Source: an uncultured Aquimarina sp. (GTDB taxonomy: Bacteria > Bacteroidota > Bacteroidia > Flavobacteriales > Flavobacteriaceae). From it: a stretch of DNA of 64,000 nt. Location of the stretch: assembly GCA_947498595.1 (NCBI GenBank), contig CANMKX010000004.1, forward strand, positions 1 through 64,000. The letters are read 5' to 3'. The position numbers and the translations under genes are program-made. The notes below the pieces were generated by a model. It worked only from the letters and a program-made list of their open reading frames with translations. It made no database searches and had not been told where the DNA came from. Of this stretch, positions 25,852-35,700 are shown one piece after another (position 1 is the first letter of the stretch; each line of letters opens with the position of its first letter).

Positions 25852-26331
25852 TTAGGCCCTAGCTATAAAAGCATTCAAGCCCTTCTCATCCATTTGCACT
25901 AAATACCAATCTTTTAGTAAATTCGCGCCACTTCTTTCATAAAATTCTACAGCATTAGTATTCCAATCAAGAACTACCCATTCTACTCTTTTAACTCCTT
26001 TTTCTTGCGCATATTTCATGACCTTTGTATACAACGCTTTTCCTATTCCTTTATTTCTCATAGAATCTTTAACAATTAAGTCTTCTAGATGTATCGTTCG
26101 ACCTTTCCATGTTGAAAATCGATAATAAACAATTGCAGCTCCTATAATTTTAGTATCAGACACTGCTACAAAACAATGAAACAAGGGCTGTTCTCCAAAG
26201 CCTTCTCGTAATAAATCCTCAACCTTGATATCAACAGCATCTGGTTCTTTTTCAAAATCAGCAAGTTCTTGTATTAAATCTAATACCTGAGGCATGTCCT
26301 CTTTTATAGCTTCTCTTATTGTAAATTCCAT
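25852..26331 (-). CDS. GNAT-family N-acetyltransferase
   Basis: 159 residues. The acetyl-CoA-binding motif is seen as LIVKDSMRNKGIGKALYTKVM, preceded by FSTWKGRTIHLEDL and followed by VVLDWNTNAVEFYERSGA. It resembles the diamine acetyltransferase-like (SAT) branch, but the acceptor is unknown. First gene of a minus-strand group with lysC. Confidence 0.9.
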   Translation of the reverse strand: MEFTIREAIKEDMPQVLDLIQELADFEKEPDAVDIKVEDLLREGFGEQPLFHCFVAVSDTKIIGAAIVYYRFSTWKGRTIHLEDLIVKDSMRNKGIGKALYTKVMKYAQEKGVKRVEWVVLDWNTNAVEFYERSGANLLKDWYLVQMDEKGLNAFIARA

Positions 26332-26465
26332 TAGGTAAAAAGTTTATCAAATCTATAAAATTAATAGACGCATCTAATATAATAATGCTACAACTATTCT
26401 AGGTTTTCTTAAAAAATGGGTAGGTAATTAATCCATCGAAAACGTTATAGTTGATAAAAAAGTAA

Positions 26466-26473
26466 TATTTTTG
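26466..26473 (+). promoter_or_regulatory. Promoter -7 box TATTTTTG of fbp
   Basis: Exact TAnnTTTG match 26 bp before the ATG at 26500. Confidence 0.55.
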
Positions 26474-26499
26474 CAAAAACACTTAAATTCATCATTATA

Positions 26500-27507
26500 A
26501 TGGCTAGAAAAAACCAAACGTTAGGAGAATTTATTATAGAGAATCAAGCAGAATTCCCATATGCTAATGGAGAATTATCGCGTTTGATTAACTCTATTCG
26601 ACTTGCTGCTAAAATGGTGAATCATGAAGTTAACAAAGCTGGACTTGTTGATATTACTGGAGCAGTTGGAGAAGTTAATGTTCAAGGTGAGGACCAACAA
26701 AAGTTAGATGTACTTGCTAATGAAACATTTATAAAAACACTAACCAACCGAGAAATTGTTTGTGGAATTGCGTCTGAAGAAAATGATGATTTTATCACTA
26801 TTACAGGACAAAAAAACGATAATAAAAACAAATACGTTGTTTTAATTGATCCGCTTGATGGAAGTTCTAATATCGATGTTAATGTATCAGTAGGTACTAT
26901 CTTTTCGGTATACCGTAGAGTTACTCCAGTAGGAACACCTGTAACTATCGACGATTTTTTACAACCAGGGAACCTACAAGTAGCAGCAGGTTATATTATT
27001 TATGGAACATCTACTATGCTTGTATTTACAACTGGTCACGGTGTTAATGGTTTTACATTAAATCCTGCACTAGGTACATATTATCTTTCGCATCCAAATA
27101 TGCAATTTCCAGTAGATGGTAATATTTATTCTGTTAATGAAGGTAATTATGTGCATTTTCCACAAGGTATAAAAAACTACATCAAATACTGTCAAGAAGA
27201 GAAAGACGATCGTCCGTACACCTCTAGATATATAGGTTCGTTAGTTAGTGATATCCATAGAAATATGATCAAAGGTGGTATATACATGTATCCTAGCACA
27301 GCAAAATCTCCAAATGGAAAACTCCGTTTATTATACGAATGTAACCCTGTTGCTTTCATAGCTGAACAAGCTGGTGGAAAAGCTAGTGATGGTTATCGAA
27401 GAATCATGGATATAAAACCTGAAGAATTACATCAAAGAATACCTTTTATTTGTGGAAGTAAAAATATGGTAGAAAAGGCTGAGTACTTTATGCAAGAAAA
27501 CCAATAA
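26500..27507 (+). CDS. fbp: Fructose-1,6-bisphosphatase, class I
   Basis: Gluconeogenic phosphatase. 335 residues. The metal site [17 protein letters not shown] is at about 115-131, with EENDDF upstream. The substrate-binding part [19 protein letters not shown] and the C-terminal [18 protein letters not shown] are intact. The length is normal. It has its own promoter; the GTPase-kinase cluster starts 72 bp downstream and may be read through from here. Confidence 0.96.
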   Translation: MARKNQTLGEFIIENQAEFPYANGELSRLINSIRLAAKMVNHEVNKAGLVDITGAVGEVNVQGEDQQKLDVLANETFIKTLTNREIVCGIASEENDDFITITGQKNDNKNKYVVLIDPLDGSSNIDVNVSVGTIFSVYRRVTPVGTPVTIDDFLQPGNLQVAAGYIIYGTSTMLVFTTGHGVNGFTLNPALGTYYLSHPNMQFPVDGNIYSVNEGNYVHFPQGIKNYIKYCQEEKDDRPYTSRYIGSLVSDIHRNMIKGGIYMYPSTAKSPNGKLRLLYECNPVAFIAEQAGGKASDGYRRIMDIKPEELHQRIPFICGSKNMVEKAEYFMQENQ

Positions 27508-27579
27508 TTGCATAGTTTACTCTTGTGTATGTCTTTTTTATAGTTATTTTTACATAGATAACACTATAATTGAATCCAA

Positions 27580-27933
27580 ATGGCTAAAAACCAAAAAGCT
27601 ACAGTGGAACAGGTATCCAGTAACGAAGCAAATTCAAAAATCGAAGCTATTAAAAACCTCATTTTTGGGGAAAATATAGCAGAATATAATTCTGAATTTG
27701 ACACAATCAAAAAAGATCTTGAAGCTAAAAAACGAGATCTTGAAGATTTTATTGAAGATATAAGAAAAGAATTACTTCAAAACATAGATAATTTAAATAC
27801 GGATATCAATATAAGAATCACTGCATTAGAAGATTCTCTTACTGATAAAATAGACAATCTTGAAGATAAAAAAGTAGATCGAAAATTATTAGGAGATCTA
27901 TTAATCACTATGGGTGAAAAAATTAATAAATAA
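27580..27933 (+). CDS. Coiled-coil protein, first gene of the GTPase/kinase cluster
   Basis: 117 residues without signal peptide or membrane segment. From about residue 38 to 115 it is a highly charged heptad-like helix (EFDTIKKDLEAKKRDLEDFI, LNTDINIRITALEDSLTDKI), so a parallel or antiparallel coiled coil is expected. It is followed by the next gene after 18 bp. I do not recognise a named family; by position it could be a scaffold or adaptor for the GTPase module. A promoter-like TATTTTTA lies just upstream. Confidence 0.8.
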   Translation: MAKNQKATVEQVSSNEANSKIEAIKNLIFGENIAEYNSEFDTIKKDLEAKKRDLEDFIEDIRKELLQNIDNLNTDINIRITALEDSLTDKIDNLEDKKVDRKLLGDLLITMGEKINK

Positions 27934-27951
27934 TCTTATTCACCCAAGGTT

Positions 27952-28776
27952 ATGGAGCAAAAGGATAAACTTACTTTACTTAAATCTCTTCTTCTAACAG
28001 AAGAGAAAGAGTTTGCTGATTCTATTGCTGAAAAAGTAAGCATTCTTAACCAAACAATTAATCAAAAAGATCAACTGTCTCAAAAAGTTGATCCTATTAT
28101 CGATGATCGTTTAGAAGTTTTTGTAAAGGAGATTCCAGCTACGTTAGGACCTACAATTACAAAAACATTAAAAGAAGAAATCAAGAATTCTCAAGATGCT
28201 GTTGTAGAAGCGTTATTCCCTATCATTGGTAAAATGATAAAAAAATACATCGCTCATGAAATCAAAATTTTAAGTGAGAACATTACTAAGAAAACAAAAA
28301 GTGCTTTCTCTTTTAAAAATTGGTTCAAAAAAACAAAAGCAAAAGCTCAAGGCGTTAGTGCTGGAGATTTAGCAATTACAGAATACTCAAAACCACGATT
28401 AATTCAGATGTTTGTAATCGAAAAAAACTCTGGTCTTTTAATTGCCGATTACAGTCCTATTGGAAAAGAAACTGTAGACAAAGATATGATTGCTGGTATG
28501 CTTACCGCTATCAAAAGTTTTGTTGAAGATGCTTTTGAAGGTGGCAATCAAAACCTAGAATCTATTGATTATGAACTCTATAAAATACACGTTCAAAATT
28601 TTTACTCATACTATATTGCCTCAGTTATTTCTGGTACCTATAATATAATGTTTAAAGAGGTTCTAGAAGATCAAATATTAAATTTCGCAAAAAACCATAT
28701 CTCACGAAGGGATTTAGAAGACAGCGAATTATTTACACAAAAATTAAAAAAACATTTTGCAGATGAAATTGTCTAA
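27952..28776 (+). CDS. Protein with possible roadblock/longin-like C-terminal domain
   Basis: 274 residues, cytosolic. About 1-95 are helical. About 96-125 carry a basic segment (KKTKSAFSFKNWFKKTKAKA) that could touch membrane. About 135-240 form an alpha/beta domain that opens LIQMFVIEKNSGLLIADYS and continues MIAGMLTAIKSFVEDAFEGG and FYSYYIASVISGTYN. This strand-strand-helix pattern recalls the roadblock/longin folds that pair with small GTPases, for example MglB with MglA. The assignment is structural inference, and similar flavobacterial proteins may carry misleading OmpA-type names. Its end overlaps the GTPase gene by 14 bp. Confidence 0.65.
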   Translation: MEQKDKLTLLKSLLLTEEKEFADSIAEKVSILNQTINQKDQLSQKVDPIIDDRLEVFVKEIPATLGPTITKTLKEEIKNSQDAVVEALFPIIGKMIKKYIAHEIKILSENITKKTKSAFSFKNWFKKTKAKAQGVSAGDLAITEYSKPRLIQMFVIEKNSGLLIADYSPIGKETVDKDMIAGMLTAIKSFVEDAFEGGNQNLESIDYELYKIHVQNFYSYYIASVISGTYNIMFKEVLEDQILNFAKNHISRRDLEDSELFTQKLKKHFADEIV

Positions 28777-29254
28777 AAAAGTAGTGCTTTTAGGACATTT
28801 TGGAGTAGGAAAAACATCGTTATTTAGAAGATTTATCGACGATGCCTTTTCAGAAGATTATAAAGTAACTTTAGGAGTTCAAATAAAAAAGAAAGTTATA
28901 CAACTTCCTAGTGGTATTGAGTTATCAATGGTTATTTGGGATACCGAAGGTCATCAAGAAATAGAAAATACTCGCAAATCTTACTTATTAGGGTCTCATG
29001 CCTTTATATATGTATTTGATTTGACTCGAAAAGATACATATATCAATTTGAATGCAGACATAGCTTATCTGAAACAACACCACCCTAAAGTTCACATTCG
29101 TATCATAGGCAACAAGCTCGATAAAGTAAGTGAACGGGAAATTAAAAAAGAATTAAAGCAAGAAAGCATTCCATTTGATTGTTTAACTAGTGCTAAAACT
29201 AATAAAAACGTTTCAACTTTTTTCAACGAATTAGCAGAAGAGCTTACAAAATAA
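28763..29254 (+). CDS. Ras/Rab-like small GTPase
   Basis: 163 residues from the ATG at 28763 (a TTG two codons upstream is less likely). All G motifs are visible: G1 GHFGVGKTS (11-19), a switch I Thr at 36, G3 DTEGH (60-64), G4 NKLD (117-120) and G5 TSAK (142-145). In G3 the Ras DTAGQ has become DTEGH, so the Gln61 equivalent is His64 and intrinsic hydrolysis may differ. There is no C-terminal prenylation motif, as expected in bacteria. It overlaps the preceding gene by 14 bp and is followed by the kinase gene after 5 bp, so the four genes are one transcription unit. Confidence 0.9.
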   Translation: MKLSKKVVLLGHFGVGKTSLFRRFIDDAFSEDYKVTLGVQIKKKVIQLPSGIELSMVIWDTEGHQEIENTRKSYLLGSHAFIYVFDLTRKDTYINLNADIAYLKQHHPKVHIRIIGNKLDKVSEREIKKELKQESIPFDCLTSAKTNKNVSTFFNELAEELTK

Positions 29255-29259
29255 CTACT

Positions 29260-30804
29260 ATGACTGGTCTAGAAGGAAAATTACATTTTAATCAAAAAAT
29301 ACAATTTATTACATTATCATTTGACGGTGTAATTATAGATACTGATAACAATTTATTTTCTTGGCCAAAAAACACTTCGATATATGATGCTCACCCATTT
29401 TTTGAAATCATAAAAGGATTTCTCGAAAATGATGCTATAACTCAAAACGAATATAGCTTTCCTTGTATTCATATCGAAGAAGATAATCTTGAGCGTATTT
29501 GTGATGTTTCTATTAAAATTGATTTGAAAGAAATCGTCGTTCTATTATTCGATTATACTCAAAAATACAACGAGTTAAATCAAATTGCACAACAAAAAAA
29601 CGAATCAATTCTAAAATCGCGCGAACTTCAACTTAAAAATGAATATTTATTAGAGAAAGAAAATTTCAAAAATAATTTTATTGCCAATATCAATCATGAA
29701 ATTAGAACTCCACTAACTGGTATTATTGGTTTTACAGAAGTATTAGAAAAAACAAAACTTTCTTTTGAACAAGAAGAACTCGTACGCATTATTAAACGCG
29801 AAAGTAATCACCTAGGTTCTTTAATCGAAGATATGGTTGATATTTCAAAGATCGAAGCTGGTCAACTCAATATTATTAATGAGCGATTTCTATTTCTAGA
29901 TATTGTCAAGGGATTTAAAGAAACCTATAATCGTATAGCCGAAGAAAAAGGAATTGATTTTGAAATCATTGTTGATCCTAATATTCAAGAATATATTATC
30001 GGAGATAAGACTAGAGTACATCAAATATTAAATAATGTACTTAATAATGCTTTTAAATTTACCGACGAAGGTAAAATAACATTTTCTATTACAAAGAATT
30101 ACCAACGTACTAATAAGGTAAGTATTAACTTCAAAATAACAGATACTGGCATTGGTATTTTAAATAAAGATTTAGACGAGATTTTTAAACGATTCACTCG
30201 TGTTGAACATGCTAAAAACCGCCCAGGAACGGGATTAGGATTAGCTATTGTAAAGAACTTAGTGGATACTTTACATGGGGAAATTAAACTTATTAGCGAA
30301 CCAGATAAAGGAAGTACTTTTAGTATTAATCTTCCTTTTCAATTTGACATCTTAAAAACTAGTATTCCTAAAATTAAAAAGAAAAAAAAATACAAATTAC
30401 CATCTACAAAAAAGAAATTCAAAATTTTACTCGTTGATGATGAAGAAGTAAATCAATATCTAGTCATGAAAATCTTAATCAATCACGGTAGCTTTTATGT
30501 AGATGTCGCTATTAGTGGTGAACAAGCTATTAATTATATAGAAAAACGTTTTTACGATCTTGTATTAATGGATCTCAAATTGGGAGTCATGGATGGTTAT
30601 AAAGCGACACACATTATAAGAAATCATTATGGCGATAAGCAAATTGCAGATGTACCCATTATAGGATTTACGGCAAAAGCAACTGAAATTGAACGCGAAA
30701 AGTGTTTAAAATCCGGAATGGATGATTTTATTAGTAAGCCTTTCGAACAAGAAGATTTACTACAAAAAATAGCAAAGAATATACAAAAAAAGACTACCGT
30801 TTAG
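29260..30804 (+). CDS. Soluble hybrid sensor histidine kinase with receiver domain
   Basis: 514 residues and no transmembrane segment. About 1-105 form a PAS-like input domain and 105-140 a signalling helix. The HisKA phosphoacceptor His146 lies in NHEIRTPLTG. The HATPase has N (NVLNNAFKFT), G1 (DTGIGI) and G2 (GTGLGLAIV) boxes. After a Lys-rich linker, a receiver domain (about 387-510) has DDEE, phosphoacceptor Asp438 (VLMDLKLG), a switch Thr (GFTAKA) and the invariant Lys (ISKPFE). There is no output domain, so phosphate would pass to an Hpt protein or response regulator elsewhere. The gene directly after a small GTPase suggests the GTPase regulates it. Confidence 0.93.
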   Translation: MTGLEGKLHFNQKIQFITLSFDGVIIDTDNNLFSWPKNTSIYDAHPFFEIIKGFLENDAITQNEYSFPCIHIEEDNLERICDVSIKIDLKEIVVLLFDYTQKYNELNQIAQQKNESILKSRELQLKNEYLLEKENFKNNFIANINHEIRTPLTGIIGFTEVLEKTKLSFEQEELVRIIKRESNHLGSLIEDMVDISKIEAGQLNIINERFLFLDIVKGFKETYNRIAEEKGIDFEIIVDPNIQEYIIGDKTRVHQILNNVLNNAFKFTDEGKITFSITKNYQRTNKVSINFKITDTGIGILNKDLDEIFKRFTRVEHAKNRPGTGLGLAIVKNLVDTLHGEIKLISEPDKGSTFSINLPFQFDILKTSIPKIKKKKKYKLPSTKKKFKILLVDDEEVNQYLVMKILINHGSFYVDVAISGEQAINYIEKRFYDLVLMDLKLGVMDGYKATHIIRNHYGDKQIADVPIIGFTAKATEIEREKCLKSGMDDFISKPFEQEDLLQKIAKNIQKKTTV

Positions 30805-30819
30805 GATAGTCTTTTTTTG
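30784..30819 (+). terminator. Terminator overlapping the end of the kinase gene
   Basis: The stem AAAAAAAGACTACC / GGATAGTCTTTTTTT has one bulged base, and the stop codon lies in its loop. It ends the four-gene GTPase/kinase unit. Symmetric A/T tracts allow it to serve the convergent TerB gene as well. Confidence 0.75.
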
Positions 30820-30844
30820 TATGATATTTCAATATATTTATTTC

Positions 30845-31270
30845 TTATTCTTTTTCTAATAAGTATAAATAATCTTCGTAAGGAATTTGTCCTCCGAATA
30901 TTTTTTCAGATTTCTTGATGATTTCACCAGCTTCCTCTTCAGCAAATCCTAATCCTATTGCATAACGATTAATCAATATACATTCTTGATCATCCATTCT
31001 ATGGTCTGCATATATAATTTTAAATAAATCATAAATACGTTCCAAACGTTTCCCTTTAGAATTAGGTGGATTGATAGGGTATCCTGTTGGATTCTCTAAT
31101 ATCTCCTTATATTCTGCTTTGTTAATATTTAATTTACGAGCAAAACGATCTATTAATGTTTGCTCTTTTTCGCTAATTGTACCATTACTAGTAGCCAACG
31201 TTACGATAGCCGCAAAGTGCCCTACGTGACGTCTGTGTTTTCCACTTTCAAATAAATCGTTAAAAGACAT
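30845..31270 (-). CDS. TerB-family protein
   Basis: 141 residues, all-helical. GHFAAIVTLATSNGTISEKE and IYADHRMDDQECILINRYAI are the two acidic helix-loop repeats of TerB, which bind divalent metal ions. No other ter gene is adjacent, so a tellurite role is not implied. Convergent with the kinase gene. Confidence 0.85.
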   Translation of the reverse strand: MSFNDLFESGKHRRHVGHFAAIVTLATSNGTISEKEQTLIDRFARKLNINKAEYKEILENPTGYPINPPNSKGKRLERIYDLFKIIYADHRMDDQECILINRYAIGLGFAEEEAGEIIKKSEKIFGGQIPYEDYLYLLEKE

Positions 31271-31288
31271 ATCTTAATTTTTGTGCAG

Positions 31289-31296
31289 CAAATATA
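31289..31296 (-). promoter_or_regulatory. Promoter -7 box TATATTTG of the TerB gene
   Basis: Minus-strand exact TAnnTTTG match 19 bp before the start codon at 31270. Confidence 0.5.
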
Positions 31297-31466
31297 ATCA
31301 TTCTATTTCCTATTTAAAATGTAAAACGTCTCATTTCCATTTTTTTTAGCAATTCTAACATTTCTTTTTGATCAAACCTCAACCCCTCCTTTTTTATAGC
31401 ATCTTTAACACAATCAAGCTATTAAACTCACAAAATAATACGGTAATTTTAGCAATTAAAAATCAT

Positions 31467-32609
31467 ATGTTAACGAATCAAAAACACCTTTTTAGTATTC
31501 CTGATTCTGTAACCTATCTTAACGGTGCTTATATGGGCCCACAGCTTAAAGCAGTAAGTCAAGTAGGTATAGAAAGTGTACAACGTAAAAACACTCCTTT
31601 TCAAATATCGGATATTGATTTCTTTACCGAAAAAACTATTTTAAAGAAACGTTTCGCTACACTAATAGAAGCTGAAGATTATCAAAACACTGCTATTATT
31701 CCCTCTGTCTCATACGGTATTGCCAATGCTGCTAACAATATTTCTTTACAAGCTGGAGACGAAATCATACTAGTAGATCAACAGTTCCCAAGCAATGTAT
31801 ACATTTGGAAAGAAGTTGCTACAAAAAATGGTGCGACTATAACAGTAATCACACCTCCGGATTCTTTAAAAAATAGAGGTGCCATATGGAATCAAAACAT
31901 TTTAAATGCTATCAACTCTAAAACAGCTGTAGTTGCAATGCCTCATGTCCATTGGGCAGACGGAACTTTATTTGATTTAAAAACTATTAGAGAGAAAACT
32001 TTAGCCCACAAAATTTCCCTTATTATTGACGGAACTCAAAGTGTAGGTGCTTTACCTTTTTCTATAAAAGAATTGCAACCCGATGCATTAATCTGTGGCG
32101 GTTACAAATGGCTACTTGGCCCTTATTCTATTGGTATGGCATATTATAGTGATGCCTTTAACAATGGTATTCCTCTGGAACATAATTGGATGAATCGATT
32201 AGGAAGTGAGGATTTTTCTACGTTAACTCAATACCAAGAGTCATATCAACCTAAAGCTGGGCGATACTCTGTAGGCGAATCCAGCAATTTTGTATTAACT
32301 CCTATGTTTATTAAAGCATTAGATCAATTAATTGAATGGCAACCAAAAAACATTCAAGAGTATTGCAATGCGATCTCTTATAAAGCAATTGAACAACTCA
32401 AAGCTAAAGGTTGTTTTATCGAAGAATCAGCATATCGAGCACATCATTTATTCGGTGTCTATTTACCAAATAATTATTCTTTAGATACATTAAAAAAACG
32501 TTTCAAAGAAAAGAACATTCATGTCTCCTATAGAGGTAACGCTATTCGCATTTCGCCAAACGTTTACAATACTTCTGAAGATTTTGACACTTTATTAAAA
32601 TGCTTTTAA
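31467..32609 (+). CDS. Class V aminotransferase-fold PLP enzyme
   Basis: 380 residues from the ATG at 31467. A longer frame back to 31368 adds a nonconserved stretch and passes a promoter-like TAATTTTA at about 31444. SYGIANAANNI begins the cofactor domain; IIDGTQSVGALPF supplies the PLP Asp, and GGYKWLLGPYSIGMAY the Schiff-base Lys. It belongs to the broad isopenicillin-N-epimerase/cysteine desulfurase-like group; substrate not predictable. No partner gene is adjacent. Confidence 0.85.
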   Translation: MLTNQKHLFSIPDSVTYLNGAYMGPQLKAVSQVGIESVQRKNTPFQISDIDFFTEKTILKKRFATLIEAEDYQNTAIIPSVSYGIANAANNISLQAGDEIILVDQQFPSNVYIWKEVATKNGATITVITPPDSLKNRGAIWNQNILNAINSKTAVVAMPHVHWADGTLFDLKTIREKTLAHKISLIIDGTQSVGALPFSIKELQPDALICGGYKWLLGPYSIGMAYYSDAFNNGIPLEHNWMNRLGSEDFSTLTQYQESYQPKAGRYSVGESSNFVLTPMFIKALDQLIEWQPKNIQEYCNAISYKAIEQLKAKGCFIEESAYRAHHLFGVYLPNNYSLDTLKKRFKEKNIHVSYRGNAIRISPNVYNTSEDFDTLLKCF

Positions 32610-32685
32610 AAGCTTTAACAAATACTTATCATTTCTTTATTGAACATATCTAAATAGTCTCATTTATTATTGCGCAGAAATAAAG

Positions 32686-32693
32686 TATCTTTG
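32686..32693 (+). promoter_or_regulatory. Promoter -7 box TATCTTTG of mfd
   Basis: Exact TAnnTTTG match 23 bp before the GTG start at 32716. Confidence 0.55.
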
Positions 32694-32715
32694 CCTTCTT
32701 TAAAAATTCAATCTC

Positions 32716-35700
32716 GTGAGTAAAACAATCATCTCGCAGGCGCTTTCTCAGTCTTTGCAACAGCAAAAACTAGGGAAACTTATATCCAAACCTTTCGATG
32801 CTTCTAATACCAATCAAATTCATATTAAAGGATTAATCGGTTCTTCTCTATCATATGTAATTTCTAATACATTTGAGACAGCAGGTAAACCATTGATTTT
32901 GATTTTAGATAATAAAGAAGAAGCTGCTTACTATCTTAATGATCTTGAACAATTAATAGATAAAGACCGTGTTTTATTCTACCCTGGTAGCTACCGTCGT
33001 CCATATCAAATAGAAGAAACTGATAATGCAAATGTATTATTACGTGCCGAAGTATTGAATCGTATTAATTCGAAAAAGAAACCGGCACTTATTGTTACGT
33101 ATCCAGATGCATTATTTGAAAAAGTAGTCACTCGTAAAGAACTAGAGAAAAACACTTTAAAAATCAATATCAATGATACGATTTCAATCGATTTTGTCAA
33201 CGAAGTACTCTTTGAATACAGTTTTAAACGTGTAGATTTTGTTACGGAACCAGGTGAATTTTCGGTTCGTGGAGGAATTGTTGATGTCTTCTCTTTTAGT
33301 AATGACGAACCATATCGCATCGAATTTTTTGGAGATGAAGTAGATAGTATTCGCGCTTTTGATGTCGAAACACAACTTTCTACACATCAAATTAAAAAAA
33401 TAACCATCATTCCGAATGTCGAGAATAAAGCAATGCAAGAGACCCGTGAAAGTTTCTTAAAATATGTTGCTTCTAAGACCGTAATATTTTGCAAAGATTT
33501 AGAAGTTCTTTCTAATAGGATTGATAAAAACTTTGAAAAAGCTGAAATTACTTTCGACAAACTTGATAATGAAATCAGGCGTAATACTCCTGAAGAATTA
33601 TTTTGTAATTCAACTTTAATACGTCAACAATTATTAAGTTTTGATATTGTTGAACTAAATACCCAACCATTACTAAAAGCTGATTTCACTTTTAAATTTA
33701 ACATACAACCACAACCTTCTTTTAACAAACAATTTGATTTACTAATTGAAAATCTGAATCAAAATCATCAAGAAGGATATAGTAATTATATCTTTTGCGT
33801 AAGCGAACAACAAGCTAAACGCTTCAAGGATATTTTTGACGATGTGGAAGAAGAGGTTCATTACAAAACAATTGTTTTACCAATGTATCAAGGTTTTATT
33901 GATGAATCTTCTAAAATTGCTTGTTATACTGATCATCAAATTTTTGAACGTTACCATAAGTTTCATCTTAAAAATGGGTATGCAAAAAAACAATCTATTA
34001 CTCTCAAAGAACTTACAAACCTTGAAGTAGGTGATTATGTTACGCATATTGATCATGGTATTGGTAAGTTTGGAGGTTTACAAAAAATTGATGTGGAAGG
34101 TAGAAAACAGGAAGCTATTAAGTTAATCTATGGGGAGCGAGACGTATTATATCTAAGCATACATTCTTTACATAAAATTTCAAAGTTTAATGGAAAAGAT
34201 GGAAAAACGCCTCAATTATATAAATTAGGTTCAAAAGCATGGAAAACTTTAAAGCAAAAAACCAAAGCACGTGTTAAACATATTGCTTTTAATTTAATTC
34301 AGTTATACGCAAAACGCAGATTACAAAAAGGATTTCAATATGCTCCAGACAGTTATTTACAACATGAATTAGAAGCTTCTTTTATCTATGAAGACACTCC
34401 TGACCAAAGTACTGCTACTGCTGACGTTAAAGTTGATATGGAAAGTGAACGACCTATGGATCGCCTCGTTTGTGGAGATGTAGGTTTTGGTAAAACAGAA
34501 GTTGCTATTCGTGCCGCTTTTAAAGCCGTAGATAATGGCAAACAAGTTGCTATTTTGGTTCCAACAACTATATTAGCATTTCAACACGCAAAAACATTTA
34601 GAGATCGACTGAAAGATTTTCCCGTTACTGTAGATTATCTTAATCGCTTTAAAACTGCTAAGCAAAAGAAAGAAACTTTATCTGAGCTTGCTTCTGGTAA
34701 AATTGATATTATTATAGGAACCCATCAATTGGTTAATAAGGCTGTTCAATTTAAAGATTTAGGGCTATTAATTATTGATGAAGAGCAAAAATTTGGTGTT
34801 TCTGTAAAAGATAAACTTAAAACAATTAAGGAAAATGTAGACACTTTAACACTTACTGCAACTCCTATCCCTCGTACATTACAGTTTAGTCTAATGGCTG
34901 CACGTGATTTATCAACCATAACAACACCTCCACCTAATCGCTACCCTATCGAAACAAATGTCATTCGCTTTAATGAGGAAGCTATTAGAGATGCTGTTTC
35001 ATATGAAATACAACGAGGTGGGCAAATCTTCTTTATTCATAATCGCATAGAGAACATTAAAGAGGTAGCAGGAATGCTTCAACGTTTAGTACCTGATGCA
35101 AAAATAGCAATCGGTCATGGACAAATGGAAGGTAAAAAACTAGAAGAATTAATGCTTTCTTTTATGAATGGCGAATTTGATATATTAGTTTCTACTACCA
35201 TTATTGAAAGTGGTCTTGATGTACCTAATGCAAACACTATTTTTATCAATAGTGCTAATAACTTTGGACTTTCTGATCTACACCAAATGCGTGGTCGTGT
35301 TGGACGTAGTAATAAAAAAGCATTTTGTTATTTCATCACTCCTCCGTATACAGCAATGACTGAGGATGCTAGAAAAAGAATTACTGCATTAGAACAATTT
35401 TCTTCTCTTGGTAGCGGCTTTAATATAGCCATGAAAGATTTAGAAATTAGAGGTGCTGGAGATATTTTAGGAGGTGAACAAAGTGGTTTCATGAATGAAA
35501 TTGGTTTTGACACTTATCAAAAAATATTAAACGAAGCTATTCAGGAATTAAAAGAAAATGAGTTCAAAGAATTATATAAAGACGAAGTAAAAGAAAAGGT
35601 ATACTTAAAAGACACTCAGATCGATACCGATTTTTCTCTATTATTCCCCGACGATTATATTAATAATATTGCAGAACGTCTCAATTTATATACAGAACTC

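Noticed and set aside
28757..28762. TTG start of the GTPase two codons before the ATG
   Set aside because: The ATG at 28763 is a stronger start and places the P-loop at the usual distance.
30845..31270. Tellurite-resistance locus
   Set aside because: Only a single TerB-domain gene is present; no TerC, TerD or other ter genes.
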